A DNA stretch of 32,779 nt, taken from positions 1-32,779 of the forward strand of contig CAYZRS010000055.1 of the NCBI GenBank assembly GCA_964480915.1, given 5' to 3'. This DNA comes from CAWGCE01 sp964480915 (GTDB lineage: Bacteria; Planctomycetota; Planctomycetia; Pirellulales; Pirellulaceae). Positions 1-8,638 of this stretch are shown piece by piece; position 1 is the first letter of the stretch, and each line of letters starts with the position of its first letter. A program made the position numbers and the translations under genes. Under the pieces are notes generated by a model that ran no database searches, was not told the origin of the DNA, and saw only the letters and a list, made by a program, of their open reading frames with translations.

Positions 1-54
1 TGAGATTTGAGATTTGAGATTTGAGATTTGAGATTTGAGATTTGAGATTTGAGA
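1..54. repeat. TGAGATT heptamer tandem array (left end)
   Basis: Seven perfect copies of the 7-base unit TGAGATT plus a partial TGAGA open the window and run into an A-tract. The same unit in the same orientation closes the window. The array is cut by the window edge, so its true length is unknown. Because the period is 7, it is not a coding repeat. Confidence 0.95.
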
Positions 55-290
55 AAAAATCCCACGCGCAAATCGACAGCTGCCGGCCGCGTTTGCCAGA
101 ATGTTGGACAAGTCCCGTAAGCTTGCACCTTAGCTGGTGCGTTCTTGACACGAATCCGCCAGCGTTGCTGTCGCTGCGGGCGCTGCTCAGGCTCAAGGTA
201 AACCTTGACGGTTGACGAAACTAGAAGCGAAGTGCGCTGTTATTGCGCGCTGGCTTTCGAATTGGATTCTGATCCTGAGGTAAACGAGCC
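55..290. other. Intergenic leader of the first TPR gene
   Basis: No gene is seen here. The stretch holds a small inverted repeat (GCACC..GGTGC, about 125-140), a CAAGG-TAAA-CCTTG hairpin near 194-207, and several TTGAC-like hexamers (145-150, 205-210, 212-217). None has a convincing -10 partner at normal spacing, so no promoter is assigned. Confidence 0.5.
276..280 (+). promoter_or_regulatory. Ribosome binding site supporting the start at 291
   Basis: TGAGG lies 10 bases before the ATG at 291. The alternative ATG at 363, which would place the hydrophobic segment right at the N-terminus, has no comparable site. This favours the longer protein, although leaderless or SD-independent initiation is common in planctomycetes. 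Confidence 0.45.
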
Positions 291-3200
291 ATGTTGCGCA
301 AGGACGCGTTCGGTAGGGCCGATGCGAAAATTCTGGCGGTTGGGTTTTTGGACCTGCGAGCCATGGCGATGTATGTCGCGCTGATTCTACTCGTCGGGTG
401 GCTGCCAGCCAGCGAGCCGCCAACGACTCGGGACCCGTCCTCGATTCCGATCTATGCCGCGAGCCCGGTCGCCAACGATCTGTTCGCCGATGCCTCGACC
501 GAATTCAATCGCCAGCGATTCGATCGGGCGGGAGCAAAATTTCAGCTCTTTCTCGATCGCTATGCCGACGATCCGTTGGCCGACTACGCCCGCCACTACA
601 TTGGCGTCTGCTCGCTGAATCGAGGCGAGCTGAAAGATGCGGCGGAGACGTTTGCCAAGGTCGTGCGGTCGGAACGGAAGTCGGCAGTGAAGCAAGAATC
701 GCTGTTTAGCTTCGGTTGGTGCCTCTTTCAGATGGGGCAAGCTCAGGAGACTCGAACCGAGCCAACGACCCTCGCCGAGCAATCGGAAATGACCGATCAA
801 GCGGCGACCGTGTTTCGGCTTTTTCGGGAACAGTATCCCGATGCGGAACGTTACGCTGAGGCATGTTTCTTTCAAGCGGAAGCGTTGTTTCAAATGAAAC
901 AATATGGGGAAGCCCAGCCACTATATCGCGATGTGGTCGATAACTATCCTCAATCGAGCCGCCGTCCCGATGCACTGTTCGGCCTGGCCTTAGTGGAACG
1001 GGAATTGGGCCACAAAGAGATCGCTAATCGCTATTTCGACGCACTGATCAAAGACTATCCTCGCGACAGTCGGACCGCTGCGATCTACTTCGAAATTGCC
1101 GAACGTTCGTTTCAGGCGGGCGAGTACGCGCGGGCCGAGCACCTTTATGGGAAAGTGTTGGCCGCCAAAGATCATCCCCAGGGTGACCTAGCACTCGTGC
1201 GGCAGGCGACCAGCTTGGCCAAACTGGGCGAAAACGATCGAGCCGCGGCACTGTACGAACAACTGCCAGTGCGGTTTCCCAAGTCGCAGTACGCCAACGA
1301 GGCTTGGTTGGCCGCCGGCCATCACTACGTGTGGACCGAAAAATTCGAAAAAGCGGAAGCTTGCCTGACAAAGATCGCCACCAAGGATTGCCCCGAAGCG
1401 GGCAAGGCGCAGCATTGGCTGGTGCGTAGCTACCTGGGGCGTGGTAAGCCAAGCAAGGCTCTGGAAGCGGCCAATGCGGCGCTGCAGTTAGACCCGGTCG
1501 ATATCGTGCGGCACAATCTGCTGCTGGACCGTGCCGACGCGTTGGCGGAAATTGCCGGCCGCCATAACGATGCGTTCATCGCCTATGCCGAAACCTACGC
1601 CGAAGCCGAATTGCCGTACCTGGTGATACAGGCACTGCAAGGCATGGTCGACATCGGTCGATCGAAAGAACAGTACAAATACATCTCCAAGGTTGCCCTG
1701 GATGCGATCGAACATCGTTCGGAAAACGAAATTATCATCGGTGCCAAAGTGGCCCATGCAAATGCTCAAATGAACTTGGGCGACTCGCGCCAGACGTACG
1801 ATGCCTATCGTGAGTTGCTAAACGACTACGGTGCGGACGAAGCGGCTGGTGACTGGGTAACCAATGCCGGTTGGGCGGCAGTCCTTAGTGAAGATTACGA
1901 AGCGGCGCTGGAACTCATCAGCGAGTACCGTGACCAGATCGATACGAAGGCGTTGCGGACCGAAGTGAACTTAATCACTGGATTTGCCTTGGCCAAATTA
2001 GAACGCTACGACGAGGCGATCGCTCCGTTAGATACGGTGATTCGGCTCGCTCCTGAAAGTCCCAACGCGGCCGATGCGATGGAATCGCTTGTGCGATGCC
2101 TGCGTCTGACGGGCAAGCCGGGGAAGGCTCAAGAAGTCGTGAATCGGCTAATTCAACAGTATCCATCACGCCGCGATTCTGCAGCGCTGCAGCTGGATCG
2201 CGCCGAGATTGCCTTTTCGCAGGGGAACGAAAGTGCCGCTGAAGATTATTACCAAGGAGTTGTGAAAAACGGTACGGACCCGGAAACGCAGGCGCGGGGG
2301 TTGCATCGGCTGGCCTGGATCAGCATCAAGAAGACGAAAATAGATCAGGCGATCACTTATCTCGACCGGTTGCTGGCCGAGTTTCCAGAACACGAGCTCG
2401 CGCTGCGAGCGCACCTCGACCGGGCTCGCTGTTATCAGTTACTCAGTCGGCACGACGATGCGATTGCCGATTTGTGGGCGTTCTTAGAATCGAAGCCTGA
2501 ATCGAAGAAGTTGCAGGCGACTGCCGTGTTTGCCTTGGGGATTAGTTTCATTCACGAAGAGCGCATTGACGACGCGCTGTCGGCCTTTACGACTGTGAGC
2601 GAAACGTATGCCGACTATTCCCGCGCCGACGAGGCGCTCTATCAGTTGGGGGCACTCTCTCACAAACAGGGAAAGGTAGCAGAAGCGATCGCCGCCTTCG
2701 AACGATTGGTCGAGGACTATCCCGAGAGCGAAATGCGATCGTCGGCCAAATTTCACCTGGGCCAGTTGAAGTACGACAACCTTGAAAACGCTTCTGCGAT
2801 CGAGAACTTTCACAGCGCGATCGAAACGGGTGAAGGTCAACCATTCATGAACGAGGCCTACTATCGACTCGGTTGGGCCTACTATCGCAACGGAGAGTTC
2901 ACGCAAGCGCGAGATGCGTTTCAGGCTCAGCGGACGCGATTCCCGCACGGTGATTTCGCTCATGACGGTTTGTACATGTTGGCCGAGAGCCAATTTGGCC
3001 GAGAGGATTGGTCGAAGGCGTTAACGCTTTACGAACAGATCGTTGACCATCATGAAACGACCGCAGCCATGCAAGTTGTGGCGCTGTTGCATCAAGGGCA
3101 AGCGGCGGTCGAGTTGGGGAATTACTCATTGGCCGCTCAATCGTTGGACCGGATCATCAGCGAGCACGGCGAATCGCCTTATCGGGCCAAGGCCGATCTG

Positions 3201-3635
3201 AACTTAGGGCGCTGCCGAGTTCGAGAAGAGAAATGGGTGATCGCCGAACACCATTTCGAGAAAGCGGCCGATCTTGGTTCCCAGGAAGTGGCCGCACAAG
3301 CTCGCTATGAGTTGGCCCAAATGTACGCGCGGCAAGAAAAATACGATCGGGCGATCCGAGAATGTCTCGCGGTGATGCACGGCCTGGAGCCCACCGAATC
3401 AGAGACCGTCATCCAATCTTTGCAGGCGAAAGCGGGGCAATCGGCAGCCGAATGCGCCACACTGCTGGCCTCAAATGCTGCCACAGAAATTGAACGAGAT
3501 CAGTATTTAGAGCGCGCCGCCCGCTATTGGGGTTATGTCGTGGACGAGCATCCCAATTCGATCGAAGCACGCTCGGCGCGAGCCGAAATGGAAGACCTCG
3601 TCGCGCACGGACCGGGCGAGTTGATAAGGCGCTAA
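291..3635 (+). CDS. Large exported TPR-repeat protein
   Basis: This protein of 1114 residues is built almost entirely of tetratricopeptide repeats. An early hydrophobic stretch (about residues 27-40, MYVALILLVGWLP) looks like a signal peptide or anchor, preceded by a basic 25-residue extension if the ATG at 291 is used. The ATG at 363 would give a conventional signal peptide. Repeats such as YADDPLADYARHYIG, YPDAERYAEACFFQAEAL, YPRDSRTAAIYFEIAE and FPEHELALRAHLDRARC have the spacing of outer-membrane TPR proteins of the YbgF/BamD/CpoB type. TPRs bind partner proteins, so it is probably a periplasmic or envelope scaffold. No catalytic domain is visible, and its partners cannot be read from the sequence. 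It stands alone as a transcription unit, and a convergent gene ends 14 bases downstream. Confidence 0.9.
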   Translation: MLRKDAFGRADAKILAVGFLDLRAMAMYVALILLVGWLPASEPPTTRDPSSIPIYAASPVANDLFADASTEFNRQRFDRAGAKFQLFLDRYADDPLADYARHYIGVCSLNRGELKDAAETFAKVVRSERKSAVKQESLFSFGWCLFQMGQAQETRTEPTTLAEQSEMTDQAATVFRLFREQYPDAERYAEACFFQAEALFQMKQYGEAQPLYRDVVDNYPQSSRRPDALFGLALVERELGHKEIANRYFDALIKDYPRDSRTAAIYFEIAERSFQAGEYARAEHLYGKVLAAKDHPQGDLALVRQATSLAKLGENDRAAALYEQLPVRFPKSQYANEAWLAAGHHYVWTEKFEKAEACLTKIATKDCPEAGKAQHWLVRSYLGRGKPSKALEAANAALQLDPVDIVRHNLLLDRADALAEIAGRHNDAFIAYAETYAEAELPYLVIQALQGMVDIGRSKEQYKYISKVALDAIEHRSENEIIIGAKVAHANAQMNLGDSRQTYDAYRELLNDYGADEAAGDWVTNAGWAAVLSEDYEAALELISEYRDQIDTKALRTEVNLITGFALAKLERYDEAIAPLDTVIRLAPESPNAADAMESLVRCLRLTGKPGKAQEVVNRLIQQYPSRRDSAALQLDRAEIAFSQGNESAAEDYYQGVVKNGTDPETQARGLHRLAWISIKKTKIDQAITYLDRLLAEFPEHELALRAHLDRARCYQLLSRHDDAIADLWAFLESKPESKKLQATAVFALGISFIHEERIDDALSAFTTVSETYADYSRADEALYQLGALSHKQGKVAEAIAAFERLVEDYPESEMRSSAKFHLGQLKYDNLENASAIENFHSAIETGEGQPFMNEAYYRLGWAYYRNGEFTQARDAFQAQRTRFPHGDFAHDGLYMLAESQFGREDWSKALTLYEQIVDHHETTAAMQVVALLHQGQAAVELGNYSLAAQSLDRIISEHGESPYRAKADLNLGRCRVREEKWVIAEHHFEKAADLGSQEVAAQARYELAQMYARQEKYDRAIRECLAVMHGLEPTESETVIQSLQAKAGQSAAECATLLASNAATEIERDQYLERAARYWGYVVDEHPNSIEARSARAEMEDLVAHGPGELIRR

Positions 3636-3649
3636 GCGTCTGTTCCGCG

Positions 3650-3871
3650 CTACACCAATTCGATGGAGCGTCCTCGCGATCCTTCGATGATCATGACCTT
3701 GCCTTCGCGAGCAAGCCAGCCGACCGCCTGCATCACCACGTCGCGAGGTGCATCGATTTCCTTCGCCAACTTGGCGTTTGACATCGGTCCCTGGTGACTG
3801 AGGCAATGCCAAACTTCCCCGGCGACTTCACCGACCTGTTGTAAGCAATCCGTGAATTCTGCTGTTGCCAT
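3650..3871 (-). CDS. Small winged helix-turn-helix protein (DUF2582-like)
   Basis: This 73-residue protein resembles the DUF2582 winged helix-turn-helix family: an N-terminal helix (VGEVAGEVWHCLSHQG), a helix-turn-helix (MSNAKLAKEIDAPRDVVMQAVGWLAREGK) and a short beta wing (VMIIEGSRGRSIEL). Its length matches the family. Members are presumed nucleic-acid binding, but the role is not established, so a regulatory function is inference. A strong GGAAGGA site (3879-3885) precedes the ATG, and a TATACT-like -10 element is visible on the minus strand at 3910-3915. The gene is convergent with the large TPR gene, with only 14 bases between stop codons and no evident terminator. Confidence 0.8.
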   Translation of the reverse strand: MATAEFTDCLQQVGEVAGEVWHCLSHQGPMSNAKLAKEIDAPRDVVMQAVGWLAREGKVMIIEGSRGRSIELV

Positions 3872-3878
3872 CGTGAAT

Positions 3879-3885
3879 TCCTTCC
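3879..3885 (-). promoter_or_regulatory. Shine-Dalgarno site of the winged-helix gene
   Basis: On the minus strand GGAAGGA lies 7 bases before the ATG at 3871. It is one of the few strong ribosome binding sites in the window and fixes this start. Confidence 0.6.
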
Positions 3886-4065
3886 ACTGTTTCTATGCTG
3901 CCCAAAATTAGTATAGCTGACCGCGCGAATGGTCTACAGATTGACCTACCGTTGCCTGAAGGGGGCAATTCGCTGGGCCAACAAAACGGGTTTTTCCGTA
4001 TCGCAAAATCTTTGAGCGCTCGCTCGAATGGAAGTGCTAGCACCATCGCCGACGGACTCACGAGG

Positions 4066-4500
4066 CTATGAGATCGTTTCTTCGCTGAGCATGCTGGTCG
4101 TGATGGCGTCGAATACGAGTTTCAGTTTGTCGAAGTCGCGGTCTTCGGCTTGGTAGGTGGTGACGTAGACGGCATGCCCGTGCTTAAAAGCGCGGATCTG
4201 ACACGCGACCAAAAAGTCGAGGCAATAGAAAGCCATGTTGTGCCCCTTCGTCGGTTCGCCCTGAATTTCGCCCTCGTGCGGCTCGGTTTCTAAATCGTCG
4301 TACTCGGTCCGCATGGCGTTGAGCATCTGTTCCAGCACCATGTCGAGATCGACGCTGAACGGATGGACATCGACCGACCAGAACGCTCCGTCGGGCGAAC
4401 TGACGACCACGCTGCGTGGAATTTCATCGATGTCTTCACTCAGTTTCCAGTTGTCTGGATACTGGAACCTCAATCCGATCTTGTCGTAGGTGGCTGGCAT
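4066..4500 (-). CDS. Hypothetical protein, possible PsbP/Mog1-like fold
   Basis: This 144-residue protein has no signal peptide or membrane segment. The N-terminal part (GLRFQYPDNWKLSED, then VVVSSPDGAFWSVDVHPF) and the C-terminal beta-helix end (GHAVYVTTYQAEDRDFDKL, then VFDAITTSM) resemble PsbP/Mog1/DcrB-like small domains that begin with a 'YP..W' motif and end in an amphipathic helix. That fold assignment is inference from the pattern only. It is acidic and probably cytoplasmic. A weak GGGAA precedes the ATG. It is divergent from the TPR lipoprotein gene at 4758 and has no recognisable operon partner. The function is unknown. Confidence 0.75.
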   Translation of the reverse strand: MPATYDKIGLRFQYPDNWKLSEDIDEIPRSVVVSSPDGAFWSVDVHPFSVDLDMVLEQMLNAMRTEYDDLETEPHEGEIQGEPTKGHNMAFYCLDFLVACQIRAFKHGHAVYVTTYQAEDRDFDKLKLVFDAITTSMLSEETIS

Positions 4501-4757
4501 GGCGTTCCCGTTCTGTGTTCAATTCGGCCCTCATGATAGCGATTGAAAAGCGGTTTCTCTACCGGCGCTGCAGCCGACGTGGCGTCGATCTGTTCCATTC
4601 CGACGGTACGCACGAGGCGGCAGAGTCGCCGAAGGGGAGACGCCGAGTTGCTAGCTTGAACAGAGCCGCTGTTCTTGCTACTGTCCGCCGGGGCTATCGA
4701 GACTTAGGAGCGACCGAACGTCGGCCAAAACGGGCGTCGGCGAGAGAACAGGCAAGC

Positions 4758-5717
4758 ATGGTGCAACGGACGACAGATCGCCGAAGGGGGGGCCAGGGTT
4801 TGGCAATCGTAGTCGCCGTCTTTGCCCTGCTGCTGTCCGGTTGCCGTTGTGGGCTGAGGCATCGTGGTCCGTTTGACAACGACGTTGTTGCTGCTCGCGA
4901 GCTCAATCGTCTTGGGATTGAAGCGGTCCATCGCCAGAGCCTGCCCGAAGCACACGCTCGGTTTGCCGCGGCGCTAAAAACGAATCCGAACGATGTCGAA
5001 TCACGATATCAACTCTCCCGCGTACTGTGGCGACAAGGCCATACTGACCGCGCGATCGAAGAGATGGACGAAGCGATTCGGCAGTCTGGCAGTAACCCGG
5101 CTTGGACGGTCGAATTGGGCCAGATGTTGTTGTCGCAGAGTGAATTTGCTGGCGGGTTGGAATGCTCGAATCGAGCCCTTGCCGGCTGCTGCGATCTGCC
5201 GGCGGCATGGCGTTTACAAGCGGAGGTGTTTCAAGCGACCGGTCGCATGGACGAAGCGCTACAGGCCTACCATCAAGCCCTTGCCACGGGCGACGATTCG
5301 GTTGCCGTGCTCAGTCAGATCGCGACGATCTACCGTCGCCAAGGGCGGTCACGCCGAGCCTTGTCGACGCTGCAGCGCATGGAAGATCAAGTACCCGTCG
5401 ACAAGCATCCGCCAGAGCTTGGCTTTTGGCAGGGATTGGCTTTGCAAGAGTTGGGCCGTCATGAAGACGCTATCGAACTTTTTGCCGATTCGCAGCACCG
5501 CATGGGAGATGATCCTAATTTACTGGCCAGTATGGCTGCTTCTCGTGCCAAGTTGGGGCTGGACACGATGACGGCGTCTTCTTCGGTGCAATTGGCAACG
5601 GCTGAAATTGAGCCGCAAGAATCGAAACCGTACGCCACGTCGGGCGTTGCCCCGCTGGGAACGCATGTCGAAGACGAAGCGACCGGCGTTCGGCAAGCGG
5701 TGCACGTCGTCCGCTAA
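4758..5717 (+). CDS. TPR-repeat lipoprotein
   Basis: The ATG at 4758 gives a 319-residue protein with a classical lipoprotein signal: basic residues (RTTDRRR), a hydrophobic core (LAIVVAVFALL) and the lipobox LSGC, with Cys29 as the likely lipidated residue. The reading frame is open up to 4416, but that extension is Arg-rich, overlaps the neighbouring gene and would bury the signal, so it is rejected. The mature part carries TPR units (about residues 50-260), for example ARFAAALKTNPNDVESRYQ, AIEEMDEAIRQSGSNPAW and MDEALQAYHQALATGDDSV. It is probably anchored in the envelope and scaffolds protein assembly. The partner is unknown. The last ~55 residues are repeat-free and low in complexity. 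Confidence 0.85.
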   Translation: MVQRTTDRRRGGQGLAIVVAVFALLLSGCRCGLRHRGPFDNDVVAARELNRLGIEAVHRQSLPEAHARFAAALKTNPNDVESRYQLSRVLWRQGHTDRAIEEMDEAIRQSGSNPAWTVELGQMLLSQSEFAGGLECSNRALAGCCDLPAAWRLQAEVFQATGRMDEALQAYHQALATGDDSVAVLSQIATIYRRQGRSRRALSTLQRMEDQVPVDKHPPELGFWQGLALQELGRHEDAIELFADSQHRMGDDPNLLASMAASRAKLGLDTMTASSSVQLATAEIEPQESKPYATSGVAPLGTHVEDEATGVRQAVHVVR

Positions 5718-5887
5718 CCCGTCGCACATCGTCACAATCGATATAACCAGTTCGAGTGACGCACGATTCGCGGGTTTATGAAGCTGATGACAGCACCATC
5801 GGAATCGTGAGCCTTCATCGTCCGGTTTGGTCGATGGACTAACAGCGTTGAATTCGTTGCAAACGAGGGAATGTACCCAAAATTCCT

Positions 5888-5916
5888 TTGACCGTTTTGG
5901 CGGCGCGACCTACGTT
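5888..5916 (+). promoter_or_regulatory. Candidate sigma70-type promoter for the 82-residue protein
   Basis: TTGACC (5888-5893) is followed after exactly 17 bases by TACGTT (5911-5916). The -35 matches consensus at five of six positions and the -10 at three. It lies about 60 bases before the ATG at 5977. The call rests on pattern only. Confidence 0.35.
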
Positions 5917-5976
5917 TCAACAGCGCTGACGAGTGGTCCAGGAGGCCACGGCGCGTTACCAAACGGGAGAAGACAG

Positions 5977-6225
5977 ATGTCCAATTCGCAACCCTTTCCG
6001 AACTCGATTCCGGCAGATTTGTTTGTTGATCGAAGAAACACGACGGAACCTGCTCCTCCGGGAGTCGAGCGTCGTCAATTCACGAACAGTCATTCCAACC
6101 TATCGCCGCCGGCTCGCGAACTTGCTGACGCCATCGACAACTACAAAGTTCGTCACCGACGTCGCTTCATCACGTTCGAAGAGATGCTCAACGTCATCGC
6201 TGACCTTGGCTATTCAAAGTCGTAA
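5977..6225 (+). CDS. Small uncharacterised protein, 82 aa
   Basis: The ATG at 5977 has a GGGAGA site just upstream and encodes 82 residues. The N-terminal half is Pro/Asn/Ser-rich and looks disordered (MSNSQPFPNSIPADLF, TEPAPPGVERRQF). The C-terminal half forms a compact helical unit (LSPPARELADAIDNYKVRHR, then RFITFEEMLNVIADLGY). The latter is reminiscent of short planctomycete proteins with a C-terminal 'F.T..E.L.V...LGY' motif. There is no signal peptide or membrane segment. The gene has its own candidate promoter and a strong terminator, so it is a short monocistronic unit. The function is unknown. Confidence 0.75.
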   Translation: MSNSQPFPNSIPADLFVDRRNTTEPAPPGVERRQFTNSHSNLSPPARELADAIDNYKVRHRRRFITFEEMLNVIADLGYSKS

Positions 6226-6255
6226 ATAGCCGTCGCGTGAGACACCAGACAAATT

Positions 6256-6287
6256 GACTTGTCCAAGAATTTGGACGAGTCTTTTTT
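6256..6287 (+). terminator. Rho-independent terminator
   Basis: An 11-base stem with one G-T wobble (GACTTGTCCAA / TTGGACGAGTC, tiny loop) is followed directly by six T residues. It sits 30 bases after the stop codon of the 82-residue protein and is the clearest single-direction terminator in the window. Confidence 0.85.
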
Positions 6288-6336
6288 GCGCGCCTACCGC
6301 GCCAATCGAAGGTTCCTCTGAGACCGCTTTGCGGCG

Positions 6337-7305
6337 CTAACTCATCAGCTGCCGAGCCATCGTTGCCAGCGAAACAACACCTAATGAGCGGCCTGAAGCG
6401 TCAACAATTTCGGCCAACGCATGGTTGCCCGATTGCATTTCGATCATGGCATCAAGGGGCGAGACATTTTGCTGCAACGTTGCCAGCGGTTGGATCGTTG
6501 TTTGCCACGTTGCGTTCGTCTGCAGGAGCCGAGAAATCTGCACATAGCCCTGCGTCGTCTTTGACGAACCTTCGACGACCAGTAATTGCGTCGCCCCCAC
6601 TTTGCGGGCGGAATTCAAGATCGTCTCGATCGAATCGGTGGAGGAAACGGTTGGGAACCGATGAACGGCTTGACTGTGACGGAGAACGGAATGGTTGGCC
6701 ATGCTCGAAACTGCCTGCGCCAAGTCGCGCTGAGCCGGTCGGAGGATACCGATCTCTTTTCCTTCATCGAGTAGCTTGTTGATCTCGCTGCGGGCCAACC
6801 GCCAGCGAACCTCTTCGGGCGATTCGCCCAAAACAAACTGCAGCAGCCGACCGAAACCGGAAAGCAGCAGTGAGAAGGGGGCGAAAATAAGAAAGCAGAA
6901 CCAGAACAGCGGCGCTCCGCGACGAAGCAGTTTGTTCGGTGCGACGAAATAGAGTTTCTTCGGGAGGAGTTCGCCGTAGACAAAAACCAAAGGCGCCAGC
7001 AAGACGGGCATCAGGATTTCCGCGAAGACGTGCTCTCCGAGAATCTTTCGGGTGGCAAGTAAGATCGCCAAGGAAGTCATGTAATTGGCCAAGTTGTTGC
7101 CCAGCAGCGCGGTCGCGACGAATAGGGGGGGCCGATTCGCCAGCCACAATAACGTCTTGGCGATTGTGTCGCCCGATCGTCCATCGAGCGCCAGTCGCAG
7201 CCGCGAAACGCGATAGAAACCAGTTTCGCTGCCGCTGAAAAAAGCGCTGAGCAGCAGCCCCAGGACGAGCATGCAGACGATCGATCCACCACCGAGAATG
7301 GTCAT
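6337..7305 (-). CDS. CNNM/CorC-type membrane protein with CBS pair (short form)
   Basis: The protein has 322 residues from the ATG at 7305, whose ATGA overlaps the stop of the upstream CNNM gene and implies translational coupling. The open frame to 7413 lies inside that gene and is rejected. An N-terminal CNNM (DUF21) domain has about four hydrophobic segments and the family's acidic motif near residue 23 (FFSGSETGFYRVSRLRL), plus the GELLPKK motif. It is followed by a CBS-domain pair. The C-terminal CorC_HlyC domain of the usual family is missing. Relatives such as CorC, YfjD/PaeA and MpfA are linked to Mg2+ or Co2+ export or homeostasis. Exact ion and direction cannot be read here. Confidence 0.88.
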   Translation of the reverse strand: MTILGGGSIVCMLVLGLLLSAFFSGSETGFYRVSRLRLALDGRSGDTIAKTLLWLANRPPLFVATALLGNNLANYMTSLAILLATRKILGEHVFAEILMPVLLAPLVFVYGELLPKKLYFVAPNKLLRRGAPLFWFCFLIFAPFSLLLSGFGRLLQFVLGESPEEVRWRLARSEINKLLDEGKEIGILRPAQRDLAQAVSSMANHSVLRHSQAVHRFPTVSSTDSIETILNSARKVGATQLLVVEGSSKTTQGYVQISRLLQTNATWQTTIQPLATLQQNVSPLDAMIEMQSGNHALAEIVDASGRSLGVVSLATMARQLMS

Positions 7306-8564
7306 GCCGGATCCTCCGCAGCGGCATCGTTTTCGTCGATCAGGCGTAGCGTGACTTGGAGATCGCTCTTGCCAGCTTGAATGACGTCGATTTCGAACGG
7401 ACCCCATTGGCACCGGTCACCGACGACCGGCAGCCGTTCCAGCGCTTCTTGCACGATCCCGCCAACGGTGACATTGCGGCTCGTCGGCAGCTCGACTTCA
7501 AACAGTCGCTCGAGGCGGCTGAGATTCGTCACGCCCTCAATCTGCCAGGTCTGGTCGTCCAAGGGGACGATTGTTTCGCGGTTGAGCAAACGCTCGCCCC
7601 GTTCCGGGTGGTTCGTGAGTATGGCGGCCAGCACGTCATGTTCGGTGATGACACCGATCGATTCTCCCAGTTCATTCACAACGACCGCCACCGAGAGTTT
7701 ATCTTCGCGAAGAGCTTGGAGCGCGTCGGCAACGGTAGAACACCAAGGAATGCAGACGACTCGTTTGGCATACCGTTCTAAGCTATCTGGGGGCAACAAG
7801 GCGGCGCGAGCCAAGGGAAGGGCGCCGACGATATCTTGCGTCTGGGGATGAACGACGAAGGCAAATTCGCCATTGGTCGGCTCGTCATCCAAGTCGCTTC
7901 GAGAGATGGGCGGATGGAAGCTGCGGATCTGATTGCGGGGGCGCATCCATTCTCGAACGTCCAGTTCGGAAAGTGAGACGATATTTCTGAGGATCAGTTG
8001 CTCCTGCTCGATTCCCTGGTCACCCTCTGCCGACATCTCGATCGCCCTTTCCATGTCGGCGATTTCCAACGACGCTTCCCGTTCGAGTGATGGCCAGAGG
8101 ATACGTCGCGAGGTTTCCGTGATGACTCGTAAGAGAGGCATGATGGGATCGACCAGGTTGACCGCGACCGCCAGCGGAACACCAATCGTGCCGGCCAGCG
8201 AACGGGCGCGTAAGACGGCGACACTCTTCGGCAACATTTCACTCAAGAAAATGATCATCAACAGCGAGCCGACGGCAAACGCGGCGACGGTCGATTGAGG
8301 GATGTTTGGATTCCGTTCGAGATGCAAGCCGACCATCGAGGCCAACGTAAAGTAGAGGATGTTGATGACGAGATTCCAAAACAAGACGGCCGACAGCAGG
8401 CGATCGGGATTCCGCAGCAACCGTTCCGCCATCCGCTGCGAGCGATTTCCGGTCGCCAGCTGACGACGGTCGGACCATTTCAGGTAGAAGAGCGCCGCTT
8501 CGCTCGCCGAAAAGAATGCCGAGCAACAAATGAGAATCGCCATCGTGACGAGCGCGGGGATCAT
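7302..8564 (-). CDS. CNNM/CorC-type membrane protein with CBS and CorC_HlyC domains
   Basis: This 420-residue protein is an inner-membrane member of the hemolysin C / CorC family. The N-terminal CNNM domain shows the acidic motif FFSASEAALFYL (residues 17-28), further membrane helices up to about residue 150, and the SEMLPK motif at 108-113. CBS repeats follow (about 205-320, including VAVVVNELGESIGVITEHD) and then a C-terminal CorC_HlyC domain (about 335-410, WQIEGVTNLSRLERLFEVEL and VTVGGIVQEALERLP). Family knowledge links it to divalent cation homeostasis. It precedes the shorter paralogue with a 4-base overlap and follows the ABC permease gene by 74 bases, so the three may form one minus-strand operon. 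Confidence 0.9.
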   Translation of the reverse strand: MIPALVTMAILICCSAFFSASEAALFYLKWSDRRQLATGNRSQRMAERLLRNPDRLLSAVLFWNLVINILYFTLASMVGLHLERNPNIPQSTVAAFAVGSLLMIIFLSEMLPKSVAVLRARSLAGTIGVPLAVAVNLVDPIMPLLRVITETSRRILWPSLEREASLEIADMERAIEMSAEGDQGIEQEQLILRNIVSLSELDVREWMRPRNQIRSFHPPISRSDLDDEPTNGEFAFVVHPQTQDIVGALPLARAALLPPDSLERYAKRVVCIPWCSTVADALQALREDKLSVAVVVNELGESIGVITEHDVLAAILTNHPERGERLLNRETIVPLDDQTWQIEGVTNLSRLERLFEVELPTSRNVTVGGIVQEALERLPVVGDRCQWGPFEIDVIQAGKSDLQVTLRLIDENDAAAEDPA

Positions 8565-8638
8565 TTGTGTCTGCTAGGGAGTGCGGTGGTCGAGAAGGGG
8601 GGAACCGAGTTTACTACGAGCGGCCTCTTTCGCCGATG

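Noticed and set aside
145..150. Perfect TTGACA hexamer
   Set aside because: No -10-like hexamer lies 16-18 bases downstream. Other TTGACG hexamers at 205 and 212 also lack one, so no promoter is called.
4416..4757. In-frame N-terminal extension of the TPR lipoprotein
   Set aside because: It is Arg-rich, overlaps the divergent gene at 4066-4500 and would place a lipobox internally. The ATG at 4758 opens a proper signal peptide.
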